A stretch of DNA of 40,103 nt, taken from positions 663 through 40,765 of the forward strand of contig DBEP01000089.1 in assembly GCA_002294045.1 (NCBI GenBank), in the 5' to 3' direction. The notes beneath the pieces were generated by a model that ran no database searches, was not told where the DNA came from, and worked only from the letters and a program-made list of their open reading frames with translations. How positions within the stretch are numbered: position 1 is the stretch's first letter; the number at the start of each line of letters is the position of its first letter. A program made the translations under genes and the position numbers. Source of the DNA: Lachnoclostridium sp. UBA903. GTDB taxonomy: Bacteria > Bacillota > Clostridia > Lachnospirales > Lachnospiraceae. Of this stretch, positions 1-7,881 are shown one piece after another.

Positions 1-19
1 GATTTTTCAAACACGCTCT
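1..19 (-). repeat. Dispersed repeat AGAGCGTGTTTGAAAAAT, copy A
   Basis: The reverse complement reads AGAGCGTGTTTGAAAAATC. Close relatives occur at 17311-17345, 19688-19724, 22587-22603 and 25730-25753. This copy is cut by the window edge. It is followed by nested inverted repeats: GACGCGCT at 26-33 against AGCGCGTC at 58-65, enclosing TGTCAC at 33-38 against GTGACA at 43-48. It therefore looks like part of a larger composite palindromic element. Its function is not known to me. Confidence 0.7.
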
Positions 20-84
20 AGCGCTGACGCGCTGTCACCTAAGTGACAAACTTCCATAGCGCGTCATGCACATTCCGCGGAGCG

Positions 85-127
85 TTTTTATTCAATAGGA
101 CGCAATTTCCTATCTATTGAATAAAAA
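85..127. repeat. Long hairpin repeat (ATAGGACGCAATTTCCTAT family), copy 1
   Basis: The arms TTTTTATTCAATAG and CTATTGAATAAAAA flank a loop containing GACGCAATTTC. Three other copies lie at 4066-4092, 4168-4208 and 8516-8563. The loop stays nearly constant while the arms change together. Copies 1 to 3 are preceded by CGGAGCGTTTTT or CGGAGGGTTTTT. The U-rich and A-rich ends make it look like a two-way terminator or a miniature palindromic element. Confidence 0.7.
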
Positions 128-164
128 AACAGAGTGGCAGATTGTCGTACCACTCTGCTTTTTT
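123..164. terminator. Bidirectional intrinsic terminator after the binding-protein gene
   Basis: The 8-bp stem CAGAGTGG (130-137) / CCACTCTG (150-157) has a 12-nt loop. A run of T follows on the plus strand (159-164) and a run of A precedes it (123-129), so it can work in both directions. On the minus strand it ends the lipoprotein transcript. No permease gene follows within the window. Confidence 0.85.
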
Positions 165-215
165 AACCGATTAGCCGCAATTTATATGACTGTCTGTCAG
201 ATTAAAAGTTACACC

Positions 216-1559
216 TTATTTCCTTGCGTTTAAGGATAAAACTTCATCCAGCAATTCGGCCGGATCAATATTGCCTGTGGATACACCGACAACACCTGCA
301 ATTAAGGTATTGTACGCCTCCTGTGACAGTCTGGAATCAGTGGGTGCACTGATGCTTGTGGCGGTACTGCTGTAATTAAGGCCGGAGATTCCAAGAGGTG
401 TCATATTATCAACCGGTTCCACCGCACAGGCTGCCTGACCGTTACCGCCCCAGTATTTGGCGACGGATTCTTTATTGGTATGCGCCATAACAAATTTTAC
501 TGCCGCTTCCCTCTTATCCGGATCGTCCCAGGCTTTTTTTGTTATATAGAAGCCGGAGGAAATGCCGCCTACCATAGCCCCGAACTCAGCCTTACCTTCG
601 GGTATTACGGGAAATGCTACTACAACCGTATTATCCTGGTCCGGTATACCTCCTGCATACCAGGAGCCGTCCAGCTGCATTGCCGCCTGCTTATTTTTAA
701 ACAATTCACCTGCCAGGTCATTATCAATGGTATCCGTATCTTCCGGAAAGGCTCCCATATCCCTTAAGGTTTTGAACATGGAAAGACCTTTTACCCAATC
801 TTCCGGAGCTTCCGCCGGTACCGTAGCATAGCTTTCCGGCCCTGCTGCAGAAAGCATCAGGAATTCAACCCAGTAATGCGGCACATTATTCAGGGAAACA
901 GCGATGGGAACAATCCCGTTTGCTTTAAAGGTATCAATGGCCTTTAACATCTTATCCCAATCGGTGGGCAGGTCCAGGCCATATTGGTCAAATAAATCCT
1001 TGTTGCAGAACAATCCCTCCCAATAACCGGTAGTCGGCACCGCTCTTTTTACACCATCCGGATTAGCCGCGGCTTTAAGGGCCGTATCCAAAGTGTCTTT
1101 GGCGTAATCAGGGTATTCTGCCCTGATTTCATCTATGGTAACAAATTTATCCGCTGCCAATACGTCACTTGCATTGGCATCCGTAAAATATTGTATAACA
1201 TCCGGTTCGTTTCCTACTGCAAAATCAGCTGCAATTTTTGTTTTCCAGTCCTGGTCGGAAGACTGAGAGTCATCTTCCAGGGTAATGTAAGAATTATCTT
1301 TCAGGAATTGTTCATTGATTGCCTGATAATTGCCAGCATTGGGATCCGTGCCGCCAAACATGGATACGGTAGTCAGGGTTACGGGATTTTTCGCCTCATC
1401 CCCTGTTTCTTTGCTGTTACCCGAAGAGGTATCTTCAGAATTGCTTTGATTTGTCTGCTGGGTTGTTTCCTGTACTTCCTTGTTTCCGCATGCAGTCATA
1501 AGTACTGCCGTAAATACGACTGTCAAAAGGATGGTTAAACATTTTTCTACACTCTTCAT
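216..1559 (-). CDS. Sugar ABC transporter substrate-binding lipoprotein
   Basis: This is a 447-residue extracellular solute-binding protein of the sugar type (SBP_bac_1/8-like). It should capture a sugar or oligosaccharide outside the membrane and deliver it to an ABC permease. The N-terminus is a lipoprotein signal: a charged start, a hydrophobic stretch over residues 8-21 and the lipobox MTAC with the lipidated Cys at residue 24. A Ser/Thr/Asn/Glu-rich linker follows, then the binding fold. I chose the ATG at 1559 because GGGAGG lies 7 nt upstream; an ATG five codons earlier overlaps that site. The gene lies 149 bp downstream of a YesM-type kinase and is followed at once by a terminator, so its permeases must be elsewhere. 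It may work with the kinase as a sugar-sensing pair, which is inference. The substrate is unknown. Confidence 0.88.
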   Translation of the reverse strand: MKSVEKCLTILLTVVFTAVLMTACGNKEVQETTQQTNQSNSEDTSSGNSKETGDEAKNPVTLTTVSMFGGTDPNAGNYQAINEQFLKDNSYITLEDDSQSSDQDWKTKIAADFAVGNEPDVIQYFTDANASDVLAADKFVTIDEIRAEYPDYAKDTLDTALKAAANPDGVKRAVPTTGYWEGLFCNKDLFDQYGLDLPTDWDKMLKAIDTFKANGIVPIAVSLNNVPHYWVEFLMLSAAGPESYATVPAEAPEDWVKGLSMFKTLRDMGAFPEDTDTIDNDLAGELFKNKQAAMQLDGSWYAGGIPDQDNTVVVAFPVIPEGKAEFGAMVGGISSGFYITKKAWDDPDKREAAVKFVMAHTNKESVAKYWGGNGQAACAVEPVDNMTPLGISGLNYSSTATSISAPTDSRLSQEAYNTLIAGVVGVSTGNIDPAELLDEVLSLNARK

Positions 1560-1600
1560 AAATTTTCCTCCCAAAAGAATTTATGTTCATACGATTCCAC

Positions 1601-1614
1601 GGGACCCTAGTCCC
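1601..1614. other. Short inverted repeat in the lipoprotein leader
   Basis: GGGAC-CCTA-GTCCC is a 5-bp stem with a 4-nt loop. It lies about 40 bp upstream of the lipoprotein start. It could be a small leader hairpin or an operator half-site pair. Upstream on the minus strand is a TATAAT at about 1634-1639 without a good -35 box. No function can be assigned. Confidence 0.35.
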
Positions 1615-1708
1615 TTATTGCATTGCTACATTACTATTATACTAACATTTATTACAAAATACATTTGTTCATCTTGACATTATTTGTTCAATCTTGCTAC
1701 ATTTGCCC

Positions 1709-3583
1709 TTAATTATGGCTGGGATTATTCCGTATATTGCTAAGGAGCTTCCCTTTTTCAAGGTCCAGAGGAACTTCGAAAGGTATTGTTATGGCGGATA
1801 CGGTATCACCCCCGTCACAGGGCAGAATGGTAAGACCGTACTCCTCCCCGTAAATAAGCTTAATTCTCTCATTTACATTCCGGATGCCAAGGGAAATATG
1901 TTTTCCTTTTTCATTAATCGTACCGTCCGCCTTGACCTCCAGTATATTTTTAATCCGTTTCACGTCTTCTTCCGTCATGGTTCTGCCTGTGTTTATTACC
2001 TGAAGGATTACATTTCCATTTTCCTTATATACCTTTAATTTAATGGTTCCGCTGTTTACCGCCTCAATTCCGTGTACCACGGCATTTTCAAGAATGGGCT
2101 GGAGAATCAGCTGAGGTACCTGAAGCTGCAACAGTTCCTCATCCACTTCTTTTTCCACCCTCAGCCTCTGTCCGAACCGCATGGACATTATGTAGAAAAA
2201 AGCATCGGCACATCTTAATTCTTCCGCCAGCTTTATCATTTTTTTATTGGAGCGGTCCATACTGTAATCAAGTAAGGTTCCCAGGGCCTCTATCATTTTG
2301 GAAACCGCCACATCTCCGGCCATCCTGGCCTGCCAGTTCATCATCTCCAGGGTATTATTTAAGAAATGGGGATTAATCTGAGACTGGAGGGCAATAATTT
2401 TTGCTTCTTTTCTCGCCAGCTTTTCATTATAGGCATAATCAAATAAATATTTTACTTCACCTGACATCTGATTAAAGGCATCGGAAAGGTAGGAAAATTC
2501 CGCATTGGGCATGGGCTCTCCTTCAATCTGCATTCCTATTTTACCCTGTTCCATCTCTTGGGAAGCTTTAATCATCCTTCCTATGGGTACTGTAATATGT
2601 CTGGTTATAAAATATAACATATACACAAATACCGGTATAACAATAAGAAAAATAAAAACCATAACCTGGCTTAAGGCCTTCAGTTCGGAATAAATAACGG
2701 TTTTATCGGCAATTAGCACTGCTCCCAGATGATAGTCATCAAATTTCTGCTGGTAGAGGAAAGCGGTATAAATACCATTCTCTACTCTGTCCATTGTACG
2801 ATTGGACTGCCTGGAATACTTGTCCTTTACTTTATGTATAATGGAGGTTCTATTGTCATCTTTTACATCTGTGTCATAAAGTACCATGGAATTGGTATCA
2901 TCAATAAAAAAGCCCATCTCAAACTCATAATTTTTATTAACGGCGGTTCCCTCAAACAATCTGTCCGTATTCAGTTCGACCACTAAAGTAGCGAATTTAT
3001 TGTACCTGGTTGTGGTGTACAGATTTCGGATAATATAGATTTTACCGTTAATGATTTTAACATGGGCATCGGAAGTATCCAGTGACGTAATTTTATTGGC
3101 TTCTGTTTTTACATATTCTTCATAGGTATTAATATAGTCTACCGGCTTTCTCGAAGTATAATAAAGCCGGCAGGGATTCTCCGACAGATAGAATACGGAT
3201 ATAATAAACCGGTTATCGTTATAATATTGGCTTTTTAAATTATCAATGACTTCTTTATAGAACTGGGCATCGGAGAAATCCCCTGCTTTATATTTCTTCC
3301 AGGCTTTTTCTATGACCAGCTCATAAGAAGTTTTTTTGGATATGGCAATCGCTTCATTAATTTTCTGGGCGTGAAAGGACGTAAAATTCTTAAGCCCTTC
3401 TTCCATTAAGGTCTCAGATTTGTCCATAATACTTTTTCTGTAATACAGGGTCATAAAGAAAAAGATGCTCATAACAGGCACAATCCAGAAGATTACCACC
3501 AAAAACAGAAGCCGCCTTCTTAAGGAAACGGGCTTCTTCCTGTTAATGCTGCCTGGTTTATACTTCTTTTTACCGAAAATCAT
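1709..3583 (-). CDS. YesM-type sensor histidine kinase
   Basis: This 624-residue membrane sensor kinase belongs to the YesM/LytS-like group with a His_kinase (PF06580) domain. Its parts in order are a basic N-terminus, TM1 (about 24-47), a large extracellular Cache-like sensor (about 50-300), TM2 (about 305-327), a HAMP linker (about 328-380), the phospho-acceptor motif QINPHFLNNTLE with His406, and a C-terminal HATPase with the N-box LQPILENAVVHG. Family members phosphorylate AraC-type response regulators that control sugar transport genes. No such regulator is next to it here, which is unusual. The ATG at 3583 has GGGGAGGT 7 nt upstream and is preferred to the one at 3616. The sugar-binding lipoprotein gene follows in the same direction, so co-transcription is likely. 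Confidence 0.88.
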   Translation of the reverse strand: MIFGKKKYKPGSINRKKPVSLRRRLLFLVVIFWIVPVMSIFFFMTLYYRKSIMDKSETLMEEGLKNFTSFHAQKINEAIAISKKTSYELVIEKAWKKYKAGDFSDAQFYKEVIDNLKSQYYNDNRFIISVFYLSENPCRLYYTSRKPVDYINTYEEYVKTEANKITSLDTSDAHVKIINGKIYIIRNLYTTTRYNKFATLVVELNTDRLFEGTAVNKNYEFEMGFFIDDTNSMVLYDTDVKDDNRTSIIHKVKDKYSRQSNRTMDRVENGIYTAFLYQQKFDDYHLGAVLIADKTVIYSELKALSQVMVFIFLIVIPVFVYMLYFITRHITVPIGRMIKASQEMEQGKIGMQIEGEPMPNAEFSYLSDAFNQMSGEVKYLFDYAYNEKLARKEAKIIALQSQINPHFLNNTLEMMNWQARMAGDVAVSKMIEALGTLLDYSMDRSNKKMIKLAEELRCADAFFYIMSMRFGQRLRVEKEVDEELLQLQVPQLILQPILENAVVHGIEAVNSGTIKLKVYKENGNVILQVINTGRTMTEEDVKRIKNILEVKADGTINEKGKHISLGIRNVNERIKLIYGEEYGLTILPCDGGDTVSAITIPFEVPLDLEKGKLLSNIRNNPSHN

Positions 3584-3682
3584 CCCCAATACCTCCCCGA
3601 AATTAAAATCAATCAAACCATATATGACACCGCGCTGTGCCCGTCCGTCTTCATACCCGGAACGGAGCCAAAAAGAAGAAAG

Positions 3683-3705
3683 GGGCTATCCAGAAAGAAC
3701 AGCCC
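3683..3705 (-). terminator. Possible terminator or attenuator hairpin upstream of the kinase gene
   Basis: On the minus strand GGGCT pairs with AGCCC across a 13-nt loop and is followed by CTTTCTTCTTTTT. It sits about 100 nt before the kinase start. It could attenuate kinase transcription or end a transcript entering from the repeat region. The stem is short, so this is uncertain. Confidence 0.35.
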
Positions 3706-3723
3706 GCTAATTAGTCATAACGA

Positions 3724-3824
3724 TATTATACCATGTTCGCAAGCTCTCATGGTATGCGCCGCTTTGCGGCGTTGATGCGCACTCACTACGTTCGGCGCGG
3801 TATAATGTCTGTTGACATTATACC
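3724..3824. repeat. Nested palindrome cluster
   Basis: Four inverted repeats lie within 100 bp. ATACCATG (3728-3735) pairs with CATGGTAT (3748-3755). GCCGC-TTT-GCGGC spans 3758-3770. GGTATAATGTC (3799-3809) pairs perfectly with GACATTATACC (3814-3824) across TGTT. An outer pair joins ATTATACC (3725-3732) to GGTATAAT (3799-3806). There is no ORF. It resembles a folded repetitive element rather than a gene-specific operator. Confidence 0.6.
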
Positions 3825-4065
3825 ATAAAATAACAATTTTTTCTATTAATAATTTTCCAGTTATTGATTAAATTCGCCATTTATAGTTAATGATAATATT
3901 TTGCTAATACTGTATATCTTTATATGGCCTGAGAAATAAGAAGAGATGACTCCGGGCTGATTCTTGGACTTTTTTACGTAATGATACCTCATATACGCCA
4001 TATGTATCCTGTCTGAGAGGCTTTTATTAAGAAGATTCAAGCGATTTTACCACGGAGGGTTTTTA
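3825..4065. other. AT-rich intergenic stretch, nothing recognised
   Basis: This lies between the palindrome cluster and the next hairpin repeat. It has no convincing ORF, RNA gene or promoter that I can see. The whole region from 3584 to 4290 lacks a gene and is made of this stretch plus the repeats and terminators listed separately. Confidence 0.5.
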
Positions 4066-4092
4066 TTCAATAGGACGCAATTTCCTATTGAA
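4066..4092. repeat. Hairpin repeat family, copy 2
   Basis: TTCAATAGG / CCTATTGAA arms enclose ACGCAATTT, and the copy is preceded by CGGAGGGTTTTTA. The 3' flank lacks the ATAAAAA seen in the other copies and runs instead into short inverted repeats: CCCGC-AA-GCGGG at about 4104-4115, then a CGCTCC-AAAG-CGGAGCG terminator-like stem at 4151-4167. Confidence 0.7.
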
Positions 4093-4167
4093 CCAGAAAG
4101 AATCCCGCAAGCGGGTTGCTCCAGCAACATAATTCCAATCCGCCGCAGTGCGCTCCAAAGCGGAGCG

Positions 4168-4208
4168 TTTTTTATCTCATAGGACGAACTTTCCTATGAG
4201 ATAAAAAA
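4168..4208. repeat. Hairpin repeat family, copy 3
   Basis: The perfect 16-bp arms TTTTTTATCTCATAGG (4168-4183) and CCTATGAGATAAAAAA (4193-4208) surround ACGAACTTT. Compared with copies 1, 2 and 4, the arms have changed on both sides together while the loop is nearly constant. The A run at its end overlaps the T run of the rplT terminator on the opposite strand. Confidence 0.75.
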
Positions 4209-4244
4209 AAAGCCTGTTCCTGACCTGGTGGTTTGGGAACAAGC
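4203..4244 (-). terminator. Terminator of the infC-rpmI-rplT operon
   Basis: On the minus strand GCTTGTTCC pairs with GGAACAGGC (one G-T pair) and nine T residues follow. It lies 46 bp beyond the rplT stop and closes the ribosomal-protein operon. Confidence 0.9.
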
Positions 4245-4290
4245 TATTTATCTATATCAATGGTTTTAAACTCTGTTTAAGCCCGGCAGC

Positions 4291-4647
4291 TTACGCTATT
4301 TTGGATTTTGCAACTTCTGTTAAAGCCGTAAAACCCTCAGGATCGTTAATAGCCATGTCAGATAACATTTTTCTGTTGATTTCAACACCGGCAACTTTTA
4401 AACCATACATCAGTTTACTGTAAGAAAGTCCATTCATCCTGGAAGCCGCATTGATTCTCGCAATCCATAGCTGTCTGAATTGTCTCTTTCTTTCTTTTCT
4501 TCCGACAAAAGATGAGCTTAAAGCTCTCATAACGGATTGTTTCGCCACTCTATATTGTTTTGATCTGGCTCCTCTGTATCCTTTCGCCAGTTTTAATACT
4601 CTGTTATGTCTTTTTTTAGCATTTAACGCGCCTTTAACTCTAGCCAT
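4291..4647 (-). CDS. rplT: 50S ribosomal protein L20
   Basis: Ribosomal protein L20 has 118 residues, the usual bacterial length. It begins MARVKGALNAKKRHNRVLKLAKGY-like and contains the conserved QFRQLWIARINAA segment. It binds 23S rRNA early in large-subunit assembly. In Firmicutes it also represses its own operon by binding the leader RNA, which fits the long leader upstream of infC. It is the last gene of infC-rpmI-rplT, 31 bp after rpmI, with AAAGGAGGG as ribosome binding site and a terminator downstream. Confidence 0.99.
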   Translation of the reverse strand: MARVKGALNAKKRHNRVLKLAKGYRGARSKQYRVAKQSVMRALSSSFVGRKERKRQFRQLWIARINAASRMNGLSYSKLMYGLKVAGVEINRKMLSDMAINDPEGFTALTEVAKSKIA

Positions 4648-4678
4648 GTCTAATTCCCTCCTTTATATCATCCATATC

Positions 4679-4876
4679 TTATAGATACGGCATAATCTTC
4701 TTCATATTCTTTACTTTTGATGCATCTGTCAAAGTGGCTTTTCTAAGATTTCTCTTTCTCTTAGTAGACTTCTTTGTTAAAATATGGCTTTTATAAGCTT
4801 TCATTCTTTTTAACTGACCTGTACCTGTTTTCTTGAAACGCTTTGCTGCTGATCTGTTTGTTTTAATTTTAGGCAT
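4679..4876 (-). CDS. rpmI: 50S ribosomal protein L35
   Basis: Ribosomal protein L35 has 65 residues, the standard length. It is very rich in Lys and Arg and starts MPKIKTNRSAAKRFKKTGTG. The KAYKSHILTKKS segment is typical of the family. It belongs to the large subunit. It sits between infC and rplT in the standard bacterial order, 184 bp after infC. An AAGGAGG site lies 7 nt before its ATG. Confidence 0.99.
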   Translation of the reverse strand: MPKIKTNRSAAKRFKKTGTGQLKRMKAYKSHILTKKSTKRKRNLRKATLTDASKVKNMKKIMPYL

Positions 4877-5060
4877 GATATTTCCTCCTTAATTATAATA
4901 CAATTAACATAACCCCTTATGGGTTTGTCCAATTGTCTTTTTTATTATTATTCACTTGGCAAAATCTTTTCGGATTTTCACTGCATGGGGGCTGCAAAAA
5001 TCCTGTAACAGCCCCATTGCCCTGTATAATGATAAGTGTCCTTATATTTACTAAGTGTAA

Positions 5061-5567
5061 TTAACGTTTTTCTGTCAAAAACAGAATCATGCTTCTGCCT
5101 TCTAATTTAGCTGGTTTCTCAACGACTGCAACATCTTCAAGCTTTGCAAAGAAATCATCTAATATCTGTTTACTGGATGTTATATGAGCCATTTCCCTGC
5201 CACGGAAACGAAGAGCCACTTTTACTTTATCACCCTTTGTGATAAACTTTCTTGCCTGATTTGCTTTCGTATTAAGATCGTTTTCATCAATATTAGGTGA
5301 TAAACGGATTTCTTTTACTTCAGTAATCTTCTGCTTTTTCTTGGCTTCTTTTTCTTTCCTGGATAATTCATACCTGTATTTTCCGTAATCAATAATTTTA
5401 CATACAGGCGGTTTGGCGGTCGGAGCAATCTTAACCAAATCAAGATTCGCTTCTCTGGCAAGCCTCATAGCCTCCTTAACTGGCAGAATACCTAACTGGC
5501 TGCCATCTTCTCCAATTAAACGGACTTCTTTGTCTCTAATTTGCTCATTGATCATTAATTCACTAAT
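5061..5567 (-). CDS. infC: Translation initiation factor IF-3, probable ATT start
   Basis: IF-3 binds the 30S subunit, keeps 50S away and checks the start codon and initiator tRNA. The protein (168 residues from the chosen start) has the N-terminal domain with DKEVRLIGEDGSQLG, the linker, and the C-terminal domain with KVRFRGREM-like and HITSSKQIL segments. The ATG at 5555 has no well-placed ribosome binding site. GGAGGT lies 8 nt before an in-frame ATT at 5567, which gives an N-terminus Met-Ser-Glu-Leu-Met-Ile-Asn-Glu. A rare AUU start is the known basis of IF-3 self-control in enterobacteria and some bacilli. It is the first gene of the operon, behind an L20-type leader. Confidence 0.95.
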   Translation of the reverse strand: MSELMINEQIRDKEVRLIGEDGSQLGILPVKEAMRLAREANLDLVKIAPTAKPPVCKIIDYGKYRYELSRKEKEAKKKQKITEVKEIRLSPNIDENDLNTKANQARKFITKGDKVKVALRFRGREMAHITSSKQILDDFFAKLEDVAVVEKPAKLEGRSMILFLTEKR

Positions 5568-5589
5568 AGTACTGCACCTCCATAGGTAA

Positions 5590-5835
5590 ATATCACATTA
5601 TCATGTTATTATGACATAAAAAAAAGTGGACAGCAAAGACTATCCACAATCCAAATCCGTTCAGTCCCTTATTGGATTTAATCCAACAAGTACTCTTCAG
5701 TACAGCCATTAAAAGCTGTTCTGTCCCCGAAAATATAAACCTAAGTCACATAATGGTGCTAAGGTGAGAGTGGATACTCTGCTTTGTTGTTATCGTTGAA
5801 TCACCAAAGATATCATGATTCACAAGCTATATTAC
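5590..5835 (-). ncRNA. L20-type leader RNA of the infC operon
   Basis: The roughly 260-nt transcribed leader between the promoter and infC matches in position and layout the Firmicutes L20 leader that controls infC-rpmI-rplT. In that system L20 binds a fold resembling its 23S rRNA site and favours early termination. Several pairable segments precede a clear terminator at 5618-5647. The family call rests on context and structure, not on an alignment. Confidence 0.75.
5618..5647 (-). terminator. Leader attenuator terminator before infC
   Basis: On the minus strand GTGGATAG-TCTTTG-CTGTCCAC forms a strong 8-bp stem followed by eight T residues. It ends about 50 nt before the infC start codon, the expected place for an attenuator. 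Confidence 0.9.
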
Positions 5836-5862
5836 TATAACATATTTGAAAATAAATGTCAA
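5834..5862 (-). promoter_or_regulatory. Promoter of the infC-rpmI-rplT operon
   Basis: A perfect -35 TTGACA (5857-5862) is followed by a 17-bp spacer and -10 TATAGT (5834-5839) on the minus strand. Transcription would start near 5827 and make the leader. Confidence 0.85.
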
Positions 5863-5935
5863 TTACTTTTTTTATATTTTACAGAACATATTTTTATACT
5901 TAACATGGCAAAAGCAGGCCGGATAATAATCCCGG

Positions 5936-5990
5936 AAAAAGACAGTTTCCGGATTAACCTGGGGACTTTGCATTGAGGTTCCTGTCTTTT
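5936..5990 (-). terminator. Terminator of prfC
   Basis: On the minus strand AAAAGACAG, overlapping the prfC stop codon, pairs with CTGTCTTTTT. An inner AACCT/AGGTT stem lies within the loop. The T run at the 3' arm supports intrinsic termination. Confidence 0.7.
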
Positions 5991-7578
5991 ACTCTCTTCC
6001 GAATTCCGATAGTTTCAGTTCCTTATTACGGTCTAAAACTGTCTGGATACTCCAGTTGTGCACAAATAATAATAATGGATTTCCTTTTAAATCTTTTACT
6101 TTTTTGGTATCCGAAGTAACACTTAATTTACTTACGTCCAGATTTTTATTTTCAATCCAGCGGATATATTCATAAGATAAAGGCTCCATCCGGATGTCAA
6201 CACCATATTCGGACTCCAGCCGGAACTTTAATACGTCAAACTGGAGGACACCCACAACACCTACGATTATTTCTTCCATTCCCGTATTGAATTCCTGAAA
6301 TATCTGAATGGCACCTTCCTGGGCAATTTGGGATATCCCTTTTAAAAACTGCTTTCTCTTCATGGTATCAACCTGTCTTACTTTGGCAAAATGCTCCGGT
6401 GAAAAGGTTGGGATTCCTTCATAAGCAAACTTTTTGCCGGGCATACATAAAGTGTCTCCGATAGAAAAAATCCCCGGATCAAATACACCGATAATATCAC
6501 CGGCGTAGGCTTCTTCAACTATCTTTCTTTCCTGAGCCATTAATTGCTGGGGCTGGGACAGCCTTATCTTCTTTCCGCCCTGAACGTGATTTACTTCCAT
6601 CCCTGCATCAAATTTACCCGAGCATATACGCATGAAGGCAATTCTGTCCCTGTGGGCTTTATTCATATTGGCCTGTATCTTAAATACAAAGGCGGAAAAT
6701 TCATTTTTAAAAGGGTCAATAAGCCCTTCCGTTGATTTTCTCGGCAGCGGGGATGTGGTCATGGACAGGAAATGTCTTAAAAATGTCTCCACACCAAAGT
6801 TAGTTAAGGCAGACCCGAAGAAAACCGGTGTTAACCTTCCCTCCCTGACCAGTTCTATGTCAAATTCACTGCTGGCACCGTCCAGAAGCTCAATTTCCCC
6901 GGATAAAATGTCATGGTTTTCCTTGCCGATTAAAGCATCCAGACTCTCGTCTCCCAATTCGGCCTCAACGGTATCTACTTCCTTCTGCCCGTTATTGGCA
7001 GCAAAGAATCGTGAGATGTGTTTCGATTCCCTGTCATAAACGCCTTTAAAGTTTTTGCCGGAACCGATAGGCCAGTTTATGGGACAGGTCCGGATACCCA
7101 GTACGGATTCAATATCGTCTAATAACTCAAAGGTGTCTTTCGCCTCCCTGTCCATCTTATTGATAAAAGTAAATATGGGGATATTGCGCATAACACATAC
7201 TTTAAATAATTTAATGGTTTGATTTTCAACACCTTTGGATGCATCGATAACCATGACAGCAGAATCCGCCGCCATTAAAGTACGGTAAGTATCCTCTGAA
7301 AAGTCCTGATGTCCCGGCGTATCCAGAATATTAATGCAGTAATCCCCGTAATTAAACTGCATAACGGAAGAGGTAACGGAAATACCGCGCTGTTTCTCGA
7401 TCTCCATCCAGTCGGAAACCGCATGCCGGGCTGTTTTCTTTCCCTTAACCGAACCGGCAAGGTTGATGGCCCCTCCGTATAAAAGCAGTTTTTCCGTCAG
7501 GGTTGTTTTACCTGCATCGGGATGGGATATAATTGCAAAGGTCCTTCTTTTTTCTATTTCATTTGTATAGTCAGCCAA
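5989..7578 (-). CDS. prfC: Peptide chain release factor 3
   Basis: RF3 is a translational GTPase that recycles RF1 and RF2 from the ribosome after termination. The G domain is clear: the P-loop SHPDAGKTTLTEK, switch II DTPGHQDF and the NKMD motif in FINKMDRE. EF-G-like domains II and III follow. The coding region probably starts at TTG (7578), which has GGAGG exactly 7 nt upstream. An ATG at 7596 would place that site inside the gene. The TTG start gives 529 residues, the usual RF3 size, with an N-terminus like MADYTNEIEKRRTF. It has its own promoter and terminator. Confidence 0.96.
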   Translation of the reverse strand: MADYTNEIEKRRTFAIISHPDAGKTTLTEKLLLYGGAINLAGSVKGKKTARHAVSDWMEIEKQRGISVTSSVMQFNYGDYCINILDTPGHQDFSEDTYRTLMAADSAVMVIDASKGVENQTIKLFKVCVMRNIPIFTFINKMDREAKDTFELLDDIESVLGIRTCPINWPIGSGKNFKGVYDRESKHISRFFAANNGQKEVDTVEAELGDESLDALIGKENHDILSGEIELLDGASSEFDIELVREGRLTPVFFGSALTNFGVETFLRHFLSMTTSPLPRKSTEGLIDPFKNEFSAFVFKIQANMNKAHRDRIAFMRICSGKFDAGMEVNHVQGGKKIRLSQPQQLMAQERKIVEEAYAGDIIGVFDPGIFSIGDTLCMPGKKFAYEGIPTFSPEHFAKVRQVDTMKRKQFLKGISQIAQEGAIQIFQEFNTGMEEIIVGVVGVLQFDVLKFRLESEYGVDIRMEPLSYEYIRWIENKNLDVSKLSVTSDTKKVKDLKGNPLLLFVHNWSIQTVLDRNKELKLSEFGRE

Positions 7579-7721
7579 ATTATTTCCTCCAAGCATATAT
7601 TAATAAATTTACCAAAACCAATGGTGAAGCTGCCTTTTTTGCTTCTTTTTGTTCCTCTATCGAACTTTCTGCCGTAATTAAATAACGGTAAATAAGCAGA
7701 TATTTTACAAAACCACTTCAT

Positions 7722-7749
7722 AATATAATAATTATCCGGCTATTGTCAA
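7722..7749 (-). promoter_or_regulatory. Promoter of prfC
   Basis: On the minus strand -35 TTGACA (7744-7749), a 16-bp spacer and -10 TATATT (7722-7727) are followed by a leader of about 135 nt to the TTG start. I see no clear structured element in that leader. Confidence 0.7.
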
Positions 7750-7881
7750 GGCATTTTTTATGGAACAAGTAATAAAATACATAAGAGACAGCCGGCAGGA
7801 AGGCCCGGACAACATTTGAGACATTCTCCTGCCAATGTATAGAACAAGGAATAAAAATTCAAATATAACTTACCTGGGATT

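Noticed and set aside
1620..1650. RpiR-like operator at the first lipoprotein gene (TATTATACTAAC)
   Set aside because: The match is mostly the TATAAT box itself and lacks an inverted partner in the expected arrangement.
3812..3850. Plus-strand promoter starting at TTGACA within the palindrome
   Set aside because: No -10 box at 16-18 bp and no plus-strand gene follows.
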